Shown here piece after piece: positions 19,735 through 29,023 of a stretch of 64,000 nt of DNA. Under the pieces are notes generated by a model. That model was not told the origin of the DNA. It saw only the letters and a list, made by a program, of their open reading frames with translations, and did no database searches. Each line of letters opens with the position of its first letter. Position 1 is the first letter of the stretch. Source of the DNA: MVYY01 sp012517575 (GTDB taxonomy: Bacteria; Bacteroidota; Bacteroidia; Bacteroidales; Paludibacteraceae); NCBI GenBank assembly GCA_031629035.1, contig JAVLUG010000009.1, positions 124,001-188,000 on the forward strand, written 5' to 3'. The position numbers and the translations under genes are program-made.

Positions 19735-19771
19735 AAAAGAAAGTGCCCTTTTGAGACACCCTCTTTTTTTA
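19735..19771 (-). terminator. Terminator downstream of the GH125 gene
   Basis: On the minus strand AAAGAGGGTGTC pairs with GGGCACTTTCTTT, using G-U pairs, and is followed by a T-rich stretch. It lies about 55 bp after the GH125 stop and would end the mannosidase transcript. Confidence 0.6.
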
Positions 19772-19824
19772 AATTTTGTTTTTGCCTTTTTAGTTTTTAC
19801 CTGAAATTGTAAAATAAAAATTGG

Positions 19825-21306
19825 TTAAAGGCTGTTGAGCAAATAAGTTTTGTTTTCGTTTACCAATTTGATTATCAGTTCTCCAAACAATGAATTTTGC
19901 CATGCAAACCATGATCTGGTAAAGTTTTCCGGATTATCCTTGTGAAAAGATTCGTGAATGAAACCAGTATTGGCATCAGTATCCATCAGCATTTTCACAC
20001 AAGCTTTTATTTCTTCATCTTTTTGGCTGGTAAAAGCTTTCATCATAATACTCATGGGCCAAACCATATCGTAGCCTATATGTGGGCCTCCAATACCTTC
20101 ACCGGCTTTTCCTTTGAAAAAGTAAGGATTGCTCTGACTCCATACAAAATTTCTGGTATTCTGATAAACTGGATCGTTTATGTCAACAATACCAAGATAA
20201 GCCATTGAAAGCAGGCTGGGTACATTTGCATCGTCAGTGAGATGTTTGTTGCCAAATCCATCAATTTCGTAGGCGTAAATAGTTCCAAACTGAGGATGAT
20301 TGAATGTAGCATATTTTTTCAAAGCAGTTTCTACCTCTTGTGCCAAATCGTTGCATTCCGTTGCTAATTCAATGTTTTTGTTTACTTTGGTCAAAATTTC
20401 GGCAGCTTTGCGCAGAGACGAAACAGCAAAGAAATTAGAAGGTACAAGAAATTGAAAAACAGTTGCATCATCGGAAGGACGGAAAGCAGATGCAATTAAT
20501 CCGACAGGATTCACAGGGCTTCCCAATCCATTATTGCATAAAGTATCAAATTGTCTTTCCGTTTTTCGCTGAAAAGTATAAGGCCCGTTTCCATCTTTAC
20601 GTTGTTGTTCTTTAAACGTTTTCACTATTAATTCTACCGCTTTTACAAACTGATCATTAAAAATGCTGGTGTCTCCAGTAATAAGCCAATACTGATAAGC
20701 AAGCCTTAGTGGATAGCAAAGTGAATCAATTTCCCATTTTCGTTCATGCAATTCCGGTTTCATGGCAGTCATATCGCTCATCCATGGTCCATTGGGATCA
20801 GGGACTTCATTGAAAGCATTTGCATACGGGTCAATCAGAATACACATTATCTGACGATGAATTACCCCTTTGATCATACGTTTGAGATGTTCATCAGAAT
20901 TGGCAAATTGAACATATGGCCAAACCTGAGCTCCGGAATCGCGAAGCCACATGGCATGAATATCTCCTGTGTAAACAAAAGTGTCTTCTTCTCCATCTAT
21001 TGTGCTGTATTTCACTGTAGTATCCAGCGTATTGGGGAAGCAATTTTCAAACATCCACTTTAATTTGGGATTTGTCAACTGGCTTTTTATTCTTGAAATT
21101 TCGTTTTCAATAGCAATGGAAACAAATAATCTGGTTGACACGTCTGGACGCTTGGTCTGTTGGTACATTTTTTCAACTTTTTCCATTTTACTAGGTATAC
21201 GAACGGCTGTGTTGTCGTTTTTCTGCATGAAATTAGTAGCCGAAAGCTGAATAGCCAATGCTAACAGAGTTGTAGTGGCTAAAATTTTAATTTGACTGTT
21301 TTTCAT
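19825..21306 (-). CDS. GH125 exo-alpha-1,6-mannosidase
   Basis: A 493-residue exported enzyme of the metal-independent GH125 (former DUF1237) family, which removes terminal alpha-1,6-linked mannose by inversion. The N-terminus (KNSQIKILATTTLLALAIQLSA) is a signal peptide. Family blocks are clear: GDIHAMWLRDSGAQVWPY (about 113-130), DPYANAFNEVPDPNGPWMSD, ERKWEIDSLCYPLRLAY, and near the C-terminus TGFIHESFHKDNPENFTRSWFAWQNSLFGEL, which carries the likely catalytic acid/base region. It lies 15 bp downstream of the GH92 gene and is surely co-transcribed; together they would strip alpha-mannose branches from N-glycans or yeast mannan. Confidence 0.93.
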   Translation of the reverse strand: MKNSQIKILATTTLLALAIQLSATNFMQKNDNTAVRIPSKMEKVEKMYQQTKRPDVSTRLFVSIAIENEISRIKSQLTNPKLKWMFENCFPNTLDTTVKYSTIDGEEDTFVYTGDIHAMWLRDSGAQVWPYVQFANSDEHLKRMIKGVIHRQIMCILIDPYANAFNEVPDPNGPWMSDMTAMKPELHERKWEIDSLCYPLRLAYQYWLITGDTSIFNDQFVKAVELIVKTFKEQQRKDGNGPYTFQRKTERQFDTLCNNGLGSPVNPVGLIASAFRPSDDATVFQFLVPSNFFAVSSLRKAAEILTKVNKNIELATECNDLAQEVETALKKYATFNHPQFGTIYAYEIDGFGNKHLTDDANVPSLLSMAYLGIVDINDPVYQNTRNFVWSQSNPYFFKGKAGEGIGGPHIGYDMVWPMSIMMKAFTSQKDEEIKACVKMLMDTDANTGFIHESFHKDNPENFTRSWFAWQNSLFGELIIKLVNENKTYLLNSL

Positions 21307-21321
21307 TGATTTTGTTTTTAG

Positions 21322-23634
21322 TTAAAAATGTTTGGTATTATTTTTTCTGTCTGATTTCAATTCGTCGGTGAAAGAGTAGGGAGCATCCTCATCTTTTATT
21401 CCTCTTGTTTTATTTGGCTTATCTGACATTGTAAAGTTTATTGTTCCTCCATTCAACAAAGTTTCATGAGTAAGGAAATTTTTGTCGTAAAACTCATTAT
21501 TAACCGACATTGATTGGATATAAATGTTTTGTTTTCCGTTGTTTGTGGAAGTAATCTGCATGTGATGGCCGTTTTCAAAATTAAGTTTCACTGATTTGAA
21601 TAAAGGTGAACCTATAACATACTGATTAGTTCCCGGACAAACCGGATAGAAACCTAATGCCGAAAAAACGTACCAAGCTGAAGTTTGTCCATTATCTTCA
21701 TCGCCGCAATAGCCGTCAGGATTGGGGTTATATAATTTATCCATTACTTCGCGAACCCGGTATTGAGCTTTCCACGGTTCGCCCGAATAATTGTACAGAT
21801 AAATCATGTGTTGAATAGGTTGGTTCCCGTGAGCATAATTTCCCATGTTTACGATTTGCATTTCTCTAATTTCATGAATGACAGTTTTATAATAGCTTTC
21901 ATCAAATATGGGTGGAATATTGAAAACAGAATCCATCATTTGGTTAAAAATCAACTTTCCGCCCATTAAATTTATCAAACCTTGCGGATCGTGAAAAACA
22001 GACCATGTATAATGCCAACTGTTTCCTTCGGTAAAGGCATCACCCCATTTTAAAGGATTAAAAGGCGACTGAAAAGTGCCATCCAGATTTTTGCCCCGCA
22101 TCAGATTGTGGCTTGGATCGAAAAGATTTTTATAATTCATGGCTCGCTTGGCATAAATAGCAATTTCTTTTTCCGATTTACCAAGTTTTTTGCCCAACTG
22201 ATAAATACACCAATCATCATAGGCATATTCAAGTGTTCTGGCAGCATTTTCTTTAATTCCTACATTGTAAGGAACATAACCTAATTTATTGTAATATTCA
22301 TATCCCAGACGTCCCGTCGATTTTATGGTAGGATGAGCGGCGTTTGCTCCATGTTTTACTGCGTTCCACAGTGTTTCGATATCATAACCTCTCAAACCCT
22401 TCAGATAAGCATCGGCAACAATAGAAGCAGAATTGTTTCCAACCATACAATCCCTGTGTCCCGGACTGGCCCATTCGGGTAAAAATCCACTTTCTTTGTA
22501 GGCATTGACCAATCCTTCCTGCATTTTTTCGTTCATGGTCGGATACATCAAATTAAGAAACGGGAATAAGCTGCGAAAAGTATCCCAAAATCCGGTATCG
22601 GTGAACATATATCCACCTAATACCTGTCCGTTGTATGGACTATAATGAACAGCGTTCCCCTGAGAATCAATTTCGTAAAAGCTGCGAGGGAAAAGTACAG
22701 AACGATAAAGGCAGGAATAGAAGGTACGCAGATGGTCAATGTTGTCATCCTCTACGTAAATTTTACCTAATACCTTATTCCATTCTTCCCTGCCTTTTTC
22801 TTTCAATTGATCCAACGAATTTGTTCCCAATTCTTTCAGATTGAGTTCTGCCTGTTCAAAGCTTATAAATGATGATGCCACTTTTGCATGAACGATTTCT
22901 CCTTTTTTGGTGGAAAATCCGATGATTGCTCCGGCATGAGTGCTCTCCATTTGCAAACGATTGGGAACGATGGTATTATTGTCTACCGTTGATTGATAAG
23001 TAAAGGGCTTATCAAAAACGACGACAAAATAATTTTTGAAGTTTTCAGGAACTCCGCCATTATTTTTGGTTGTATAACCCAGAATTTTGTTTTCTTCAGG
23101 AATAATTTTTATAAATGAGCCATTATCGAAAGCATCCACAATCACAAAAGATTTATCACTCTGTGGAAATGTAAATTTAAACATGGCAGCTCTCATTGTT
23201 GGCACAATTTCCGTCAGAACGTCAAAATCGGCCAAATAAACGGAATAATAGTAAGGTTTTGCAATTTCAGCTTTGTGCGAAAACCAGCTGGCACGTTTAT
23301 CTTCATCAAACAAAGGCTGTCCCGTTACAGGCATGATAGCAAATTGGCCATAATCATTTATCCATGGACTGGGTTGATGTGTTTGCTTGAAACCTCTAAT
23401 TTTGTCTGCTTCATAAGTATATGCCCATCCATCGCCCATTTTTCCTGTTTGCGGCATCCAAAAATTCATTCCCCACGGCATGGCAATGGCGGGATAAGTA
23501 TTCCCATTTGAAATGGTGTATTTAGAAAAAGTTCCGACCAATGGGTTAACATAATCTACAAGTGTTTTTTCCTGTGCATTTGAGCTGTTTATTATCAAGA
23601 ATAAAAAAACAAAAATTATCTGATTCTTTTTCAC
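21322..23634 (-). CDS. GH92 alpha-mannosidase
   Basis: A 770-residue exported calcium-dependent exo-alpha-mannosidase. Translation begins with GTG at 23634, giving a typical signal peptide (KNQIIFVFLFLIINSSNAQ); no closer ATG exists. GH92 hallmarks are DYVNPLVGT at the N-terminus, GFKQTHQPSPWI, GYMFTDTGFWDTFRSLFP, YAHGNQPIQHMIYLY (about 597-611) and GDEDNGQTSAWYVFSALGFYP (about 641-661), which includes the catalytic-base aspartates of the family. The linkage specificity (alpha-1,2, 1,3 or 1,6) cannot be read from sequence. Its start codon lies 2 bp after the stop of a decayed upstream gene, so it may once have been translationally coupled. Confidence 0.95.
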   Translation of the reverse strand: MKKNQIIFVFLFLIINSSNAQEKTLVDYVNPLVGTFSKYTISNGNTYPAIAMPWGMNFWMPQTGKMGDGWAYTYEADKIRGFKQTHQPSPWINDYGQFAIMPVTGQPLFDEDKRASWFSHKAEIAKPYYYSVYLADFDVLTEIVPTMRAAMFKFTFPQSDKSFVIVDAFDNGSFIKIIPEENKILGYTTKNNGGVPENFKNYFVVVFDKPFTYQSTVDNNTIVPNRLQMESTHAGAIIGFSTKKGEIVHAKVASSFISFEQAELNLKELGTNSLDQLKEKGREEWNKVLGKIYVEDDNIDHLRTFYSCLYRSVLFPRSFYEIDSQGNAVHYSPYNGQVLGGYMFTDTGFWDTFRSLFPFLNLMYPTMNEKMQEGLVNAYKESGFLPEWASPGHRDCMVGNNSASIVADAYLKGLRGYDIETLWNAVKHGANAAHPTIKSTGRLGYEYYNKLGYVPYNVGIKENAARTLEYAYDDWCIYQLGKKLGKSEKEIAIYAKRAMNYKNLFDPSHNLMRGKNLDGTFQSPFNPLKWGDAFTEGNSWHYTWSVFHDPQGLINLMGGKLIFNQMMDSVFNIPPIFDESYYKTVIHEIREMQIVNMGNYAHGNQPIQHMIYLYNYSGEPWKAQYRVREVMDKLYNPNPDGYCGDEDNGQTSAWYVFSALGFYPVCPGTNQYVIGSPLFKSVKLNFENGHHMQITSTNNGKQNIYIQSMSVNNEFYDKNFLTHETLLNGGTINFTMSDKPNKTRGIKDEDAPYSFTDELKSDRKNNTKHF

Positions 23635-23636
23635 GA

Positions 23637-23906
23637 TTATTTTAATTTATTTTCTAACATTTTTATCAAGTATCCTCCGACTACCGACTTTGCTTGAAAT
23701 CCAAGCTGGTTGGGCGTGTCTGTATAAATCCAATCAGATATGATTACCTGATCGGTTGTTTCGTTTTCAAAAAGATAAACTGGTTTGATAAATTTTTCAA
23801 ACGGCTTTTTTTGTTAACCAGAGTAGCAGTCCACGTTATCAAGGCATTTTTTATAGGTTTCACGCTTATCGAGCTTTAAATTCTTTTTATCTTGTTTTGT
23901 CAGAGA
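23637..23906 (-). pseudogene. Frameshifted C-terminal remnant of a DUF4965 (glutaminase A-like) gene
   Basis: Minus-strand translation gives LKLDKRETYKK, then in a second frame TWTATLVNKK, then in the first frame again KPFEKFIKPVYLFENETTD through SDWIYTDTPNQLGFQAKSVVGGYLIKML to a stop at 23639-23637. The order and wording match the end of DUF4965/DUF1793 proteins, in which a WTATL block is followed by a SDWYxTxTGxxxGFQARSVVGG block. At least two frameshifts and a small deletion are needed, and the other 600 or so residues of the family are missing. It sits directly upstream of GH92 in the same operon direction. The family assignment rests on motif memory. Confidence 0.65.
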
Positions 23907-24058
23907 TTATTTTTACCTTTTTTGCAACGAAATCGGGAGAAAATTGTTTTTTAAATTTAATCTAAGCTTTAATTCATATTCTTCTTTATATTTATAATAA
24001 CACGATTTATGGTTGGTTCTCAGTTAAAGGACATGGTTAAAGGTACATTAGTAAAATC

Positions 24059-26263
24059 TCAAAATTGGATGATTACCGTTATTCCTTCAGGATTGTTGTC
24101 AAATGAAAGATAACAGGTTTTACTAATGGAATCCCATTCATAAAAAGAATTTTCAACTATTTTTCCATTTTTGTCTTCAATTGAGCACGATAATGGCTTT
24201 GACGGCAAGAAAATTCGCATTGAATTGACTGTATTTATTGGACTTTTAGTAGTAAAACTGTATTTTCCTGATCTGATTTCTTCATTATAAATCCGTGCTG
24301 CAGACGCAAGAATACAGGGATTTTTTGCCTTTTTTATTTTTTTAATATCATATAAGAATGCCTGAGAACCGGGCTGAACGATTTTTTCGGAAACAATTGG
24401 CAATTTAGGATCGAAAAGGTCGACGAATAAACCAGAAACGACGTAAGGTTCATTGCTCACACTTTCATCCATCACCGAAACTAAATCATAATTTCCTCTT
24501 TGCAGAAAAAAGTTATTTTTAAAAATCATTTTTTCGAATTTTGCCTTTTGTTCGAACAATTCTTTTACTGTTTCAACAAATTCCTGATCTCCCTGATTTG
24601 TTAAAACATATTCTTTCGGATCGTGTCGCAAAATGTAAATAAAACCCTTTCCATATTTATACTCCCCTTCTTTGGGAGATCTTCCAATTCCCATTTTGTC
24701 AAAAAGATGATCCGACGGAGCTTCATAATGGTTATCACCAGTGTTCCACCATTCCTGAACAGTTTGGTAAGGATCGTTGTCTCTACCGCTATATACAATT
24801 ATTCCTCCATTTTTTACCCATTCTGCCAGAAAATCGTGTGATTCTGCTGTTAAGGGTTTCATGTTTGAATAAGTCATTAACAGAACTTTTGTGTCCTTTA
24901 ATGTTTTGGCAAAAGGAAGGTTCTCTATATGAACAGTTTTAACCGGAACGCCACGTTTAACAAATGGGAGTGCTTGCCCGTAAAAATTGGATAATTGTGG
25001 GTCTTCATAGCCGTTATGAGTTGGGAATCGCTGAAACATAAGTGAGTTTGCCAGCAACACAGAAATTCCCTGTGTGCCAGAAACTTTATTTTGCGATATG
25101 GGCATGTCATTGAGGGCATTGATCATTACCTGCATTTGAGTAGAATAATGTTGAGGAATTTTTATACGTTCCCTGCTGCCTTTACTTTTTGGATAGAGGC
25201 CTTCATAAATTCTTTCTGGCCAAGGCATGATTTCGTAATTATCAATATTGGGATAAAGTAATTGTGCAGTAAAAGTGGCTTCATAATTTTTCTTATAGTC
25301 AATCCAATCCTGTGAACGGTCTTCGATGGGATCGGTCAGGAAAAACATTTTACGACCGGTTGGAGCCGTCATTGATTCCATAGAACTATATTCCAAAAAA
25401 GCTGTTTCAAACACCCTTTCTTTTGGGAGTCCGTTATAATAATTTGGTTCTCTCGAAGTTCCCGTCCATATTTGGGCAATATATCCGTCAACACATTTCA
25501 TCGAAGATAAACTTGCTTCAGGGCTTACAATCATCCATTGGGAATAGTTGATTAACGAATGTGTTGGAACATAACAGCGTACATTCATTCCTTTCGATTT
25601 TCCATATTCTTTAGCATAAGTAAAAACATCTTCCAATGCTTTATAATACAGATGGTATTTCAGTTTATTGGAAAGATAGGTGTTTTCAGGAGATGCATCT
25701 TGTGGTCTCCAATCGAAATGATAAAAGTTTTTCCATTCTTTTTTGAAAGCATCGCTATATCCAGCTCGTGCCCAAAATTCCGGTTCTTCGAGATATATAG
25801 CGTCAATGCCAGCATCAATTACCCTTTTAATGTGATTTTCTTTCAGATATTTCAAGTAATTGTTGGTTGGCACAATATAAGGTACCAAATGACCATGCCA
25901 TATTGTGTCCCCATTGAGTTGTACTTGCCCTTCATCCAAATGACTTTTTCCATCCCACAAGCCTGTAAAATAGTCCTTGTATTCACCCCAAGCAATTCCT
26001 GTCATGAAATGGGTTTGATATCCATGTTCACGCCACGAATTAACTCTATCTTCAAATTTTTGATTTTTATTTCTATCGGATGGATTGCCACCAACGCCAT
26101 AAACCACCGCAACGTCTCCTCTAACATCTATAGTTGGCCGCCAGGGTTGAGCAGTCTGGAACACTGTTTTTTCTCGATTGTTTTTTTCAACTATTGATTG
26201 ACAAAAGAAGGAGGGTGTAAGGCTCTCAAAAAGCAACAATAAAAAAATAAATCGGTTTTTCAT
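24059..26263 (-). CDS. Secreted TIM-barrel glycosidase candidate with trimerisation-like domain (possibly GH164-like)
   Basis: A 734-residue protein with a signal peptide (NRFIFLLLLFESLTPSFFCQ). Residues about 40-380 look like a TIM barrel with an acid-rich strand end DAIYLEEPEFWARAGYSDAF (Glu159, Glu160, Glu162) and a second glutamate-bearing strand FLEYSSMES (Glu291, Glu296), a plausible acid/base and nucleophile pair. Residues about 395-560 resemble the Rossmann-like trimerisation domain of GH42-type enzymes (VLLMTYSNMKPLTAESHDFLAEWV, then GGIIVYSGRDND). The C-terminal 150 residues form a beta-sandwich. This three-part plan fits GH164 beta-mannosidases, which would complete N-glycan core removal beside GH92 and GH125, but the family is not certain; GH42-like is the alternative. 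Confidence 0.6.
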   Translation of the reverse strand: MKNRFIFLLLLFESLTPSFFCQSIVEKNNREKTVFQTAQPWRPTIDVRGDVAVVYGVGGNPSDRNKNQKFEDRVNSWREHGYQTHFMTGIAWGEYKDYFTGLWDGKSHLDEGQVQLNGDTIWHGHLVPYIVPTNNYLKYLKENHIKRVIDAGIDAIYLEEPEFWARAGYSDAFKKEWKNFYHFDWRPQDASPENTYLSNKLKYHLYYKALEDVFTYAKEYGKSKGMNVRCYVPTHSLINYSQWMIVSPEASLSSMKCVDGYIAQIWTGTSREPNYYNGLPKERVFETAFLEYSSMESMTAPTGRKMFFLTDPIEDRSQDWIDYKKNYEATFTAQLLYPNIDNYEIMPWPERIYEGLYPKSKGSRERIKIPQHYSTQMQVMINALNDMPISQNKVSGTQGISVLLANSLMFQRFPTHNGYEDPQLSNFYGQALPFVKRGVPVKTVHIENLPFAKTLKDTKVLLMTYSNMKPLTAESHDFLAEWVKNGGIIVYSGRDNDPYQTVQEWWNTGDNHYEAPSDHLFDKMGIGRSPKEGEYKYGKGFIYILRHDPKEYVLTNQGDQEFVETVKELFEQKAKFEKMIFKNNFFLQRGNYDLVSVMDESVSNEPYVVSGLFVDLFDPKLPIVSEKIVQPGSQAFLYDIKKIKKAKNPCILASAARIYNEEIRSGKYSFTTKSPINTVNSMRIFLPSKPLSCSIEDKNGKIVENSFYEWDSISKTCYLSFDNNPEGITVIIQF

Positions 26264-26397
26264 AAATTGACTTTATTTTTAAGAAAGGTCATTTAATTGA
26301 ATAGTTATAAACATCCAAAAAATATCTAAAGACAAATATGAAAAGACATGGATTATTTTTGAGGTTATTTTCCGGTTATTTTAAAGGCTATTTCATT

Positions 26398-26432
26398 AAT
26401 CAAATTAAAAAAAACAGGAAATTTTTTTGATT
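26398..26432 (-). terminator. Hairpin after the Kelch-SARP gene
   Basis: AATCAAA at 26398-26404 pairs with TTTGATT at 26426-26432, with further A/T pairing inside. On the minus strand it begins 12 bp after the stop codon. The stem is AT-only, so termination is only possible. Confidence 0.35.
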
Positions 26433-26443
26433 GAAGGGATATT

Positions 26444-29023
26444 TCAGATTTTACGAATTCTTCTTTTTCCGCTTAATAACTCGCTATAGGAAACCGGATA
26501 TTCTTTTCCCATCATTTTTTTATACTCGTTTACAAATAAAAAATAGCGTTTTTTTGCCTCATCATTCATCTTTAATTTTATCAGCGCATGAATCAGATAG
26601 AAAATGGCATCATCGTTTATTGGGTCAATATTAAATAATGCTTCACACAATACAACCGTTGTACTGTTGGCTCCATTATTGAAATTTTTTTCAATTTCGA
26701 TAAGCAAGACTGGTTCCAACTTTTTTTCGACATCTTCTTTAAATGGATCGAATTCTGGTAAATCAATGGATCTCAAAAATTTACCTTGCCTGATAATATT
26801 TAAAAACTCCATGATATTTTCTTCAACCATATTGGAATCAATTAATTCCATGCAACGCAAGTAATCGCAGTAGCAGAATTCCTGAGAAATTTCAATTCTG
26901 AACAAACCCTTTTCATATACGAGCTCGATTCCGTCAAGTTCTTTTATGATTTTTCTCAGATGGTTAATTGTTACGCCCCTTGAATTTTTAACCTTATCTT
27001 CAGGTTTATCTGGCCACAGGAGTTCGCTTAAACGTTGGGAAGAAATTCCTCCTGAATAACTGTGTTGAAGAATGATAAGAAAAGCCTGTTTTAATTTGCT
27101 GCTAAACATGTAGGTGATGTCCCTGTTTTTTCTGTCCTGAACCCGAAATTCGCCAAACAAATAAATTCCGTTTGGTTTTAAATCGCTTCTTATTGGAGTT
27201 TTATCCTGAGAATTTTCTTTTCCGTTGTCATCAGAGAAAATAATTTCCAATTCAAGATTTTCTCTTTTTCGTTTGTTTCGAAGTTTACGAAAAAGTACAA
27301 AAGCGGAAACCATGAGAAGCAGAAAAATGAAGGAAATTATTATTACAGAATTTCTATTGGATTTTGGTTCATGCATAACCAATTCCTCATAACTGATAGG
27401 TGGAAAGGCTAAAGAGTAAATTTTAATAACAGATGAAATGTCCTGATTATCGAATTCCTGAATGACGGCAAATAAATTGTTCAGGCTATGAGAATAATAC
27501 AAATTGGCTTCTGTCTTAATCTTTTCTGAACGGATAGGGACAGAATCCCCAAGAATTTTAAATGAACCGTCTTTTAAAGAAAACCGATATAATTTCAGAT
27601 GCGTTTTGGAAAAATGTTCCGGATAGCAAAGAGTATAAAAACAGGAATCGTCCTGAAAAATCATTTGCCTCACTGGAACGACGTTTTCTTTGTTCCATGA
27701 GATTTCCCACAATTTGACAACCTTGTTGTCATTGAGACTGACTTTGTAGAAGTCGTAATAATATCGGCGTCCCACAACTTGTTCTCCCGATTCGTTTCCC
27801 ATGCCTCCAAAAATGTAAAGAGAGTTATCTTCTTTTTTGTAACACATAGCCGAAAAATATCGAGGATTAATTTTATCTCCACTTAATTTCAATGAGTCCC
27901 ATTTATTCGTATTGAAATTGAAGGAATATAAACTTTTGCTGTATTGCATATTTCCAAATCCGCCGACCCCTCCAAAACCTCCAAAAATGTAAAATTTTTT
28001 GTTTTGTTCATCAAAGGCAGCACTATGGTGATGCAATTGCATATAGAGCGAAACATTACTCAGTGCTTTCCATCGTTTCGTTTTCAAATCCAAAACAGCT
28101 ACATTTGGTCCCAATTTATTGTTTTCGTTATAAACATCATAAACATACAATTTTTTTTCTTCTTTATCCAAAAAATTGGTTCCCAAAAAAATATCTACTG
28201 GACATTTTTCAGGGAACTTTTCCATTGTTGAAGCCCCGGTACGTACATTATAAGTTATAAGTGAGTCCTTGTTGAAAATATACAAGTTGTCTGTTTTTTC
28301 GTCAAAGTTACAACCTGCAACACTTGCCGATTTGAAAGTCTGCCTGTAAGACCAGTAATAAGCGTCTTTAATCAGCCAAACGGGGTTGGTAATGCAGCCA
28401 AATTCTCTACCTTTCACATCATGGGCAGTATTTCCCTTGCTCTCTTGAAGCGGGAAAATATATTTGTGTTTCTTGTCTGAAACAGAAAGATTTCTAATAG
28501 CAAAGGAAGGAACATCAATCAGGTAATCACTTCGTCCAAAACAAATTTCAGGTTTCCATTCTGGAGGAAGGACAACGTTATTTTCTTTAAATAATTGATT
28601 ATTAATGTTCAATAAAAGAATATGATTTTTTAGGTCAAAAATAATGGATATTCTGAACCAATTTATTTTCTGGAGTTCATCATGATTTACACTGGCCGTA
28701 ATAAGATTTTTTCCACCTTCTTCATTAAATTTAAAAACAGTGGAAGCTCCTTCGACATAGTATGAAAGATTGAAAGTTTTATTTGCTTCGTTGTTTTTAA
28801 TTCGAACAATATAACCGTAATGGGATGATTCTAACAATGAAATATCAAAACTAATATCGAGTTTATTGGTAAACAAGGGAGATTTTTCGCAAAAAACGTT
28901 GTATGATGTTCGTTCATCAATCAAATGTTCACTTCCATTAAACTTCAAACCATTAGCCTCGGCATGAAAATTAATAAAGAGAAAAATTATCAAAATATCG
29001 GTATAACGAAAGAATAGCCTCAT
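26444..29023 (-). CDS. Transmembrane Kelch-SARP regulator (LamG/Kelch sensor, wHTH plus BTAD output)
   Basis: An 859-residue one-component membrane regulator. A signal/anchor (about 5-23) leads to a LamG-like beta-sandwich (about 25-190) and a Kelch-type propeller (about 235-540) with repeated FYIFGGFGG, LYIFGGMGNE and HHHSAAFDEQNKKF segments. A single helix (about 556-576, SVIIISFIFLLLMVSAFVLF) is followed by a basic stop-transfer KLRNKRKRE. The cytoplasmic part has an OmpR/SARP winged helix (about 620-715, with QAFLIILQHS, LSELLWPD and RGVTINHLRKII) and a bacterial transcriptional activator (BTAD) TPR-like domain to the end. It probably senses a periplasmic glycan and activates the mannosidase genes directly downstream on the same strand; that link is inference from position. 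Confidence 0.85.
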   Translation of the reverse strand: MRLFFRYTDILIIFLFINFHAEANGLKFNGSEHLIDERTSYNVFCEKSPLFTNKLDISFDISLLESSHYGYIVRIKNNEANKTFNLSYYVEGASTVFKFNEEGGKNLITASVNHDELQKINWFRISIIFDLKNHILLLNINNQLFKENNVVLPPEWKPEICFGRSDYLIDVPSFAIRNLSVSDKKHKYIFPLQESKGNTAHDVKGREFGCITNPVWLIKDAYYWSYRQTFKSASVAGCNFDEKTDNLYIFNKDSLITYNVRTGASTMEKFPEKCPVDIFLGTNFLDKEEKKLYVYDVYNENNKLGPNVAVLDLKTKRWKALSNVSLYMQLHHHSAAFDEQNKKFYIFGGFGGVGGFGNMQYSKSLYSFNFNTNKWDSLKLSGDKINPRYFSAMCYKKEDNSLYIFGGMGNESGEQVVGRRYYYDFYKVSLNDNKVVKLWEISWNKENVVPVRQMIFQDDSCFYTLCYPEHFSKTHLKLYRFSLKDGSFKILGDSVPIRSEKIKTEANLYYSHSLNNLFAVIQEFDNQDISSVIKIYSLAFPPISYEELVMHEPKSNRNSVIIISFIFLLLMVSAFVLFRKLRNKRKRENLELEIIFSDDNGKENSQDKTPIRSDLKPNGIYLFGEFRVQDRKNRDITYMFSSKLKQAFLIILQHSYSGGISSQRLSELLWPDKPEDKVKNSRGVTINHLRKIIKELDGIELVYEKGLFRIEISQEFCYCDYLRCMELIDSNMVEENIMEFLNIIRQGKFLRSIDLPEFDPFKEDVEKKLEPVLLIEIEKNFNNGANSTTVVLCEALFNIDPINDDAIFYLIHALIKLKMNDEAKKRYFLFVNEYKKMMGKEYPVSYSELLSGKRRIRKI

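Noticed and set aside
25559..26197. A 212-codon open frame on the plus strand opposite the glycosidase candidate.
   Set aside because: It is the antisense shadow of a clear exported protein; its translation has no domain and the composition is that of reversed codons.
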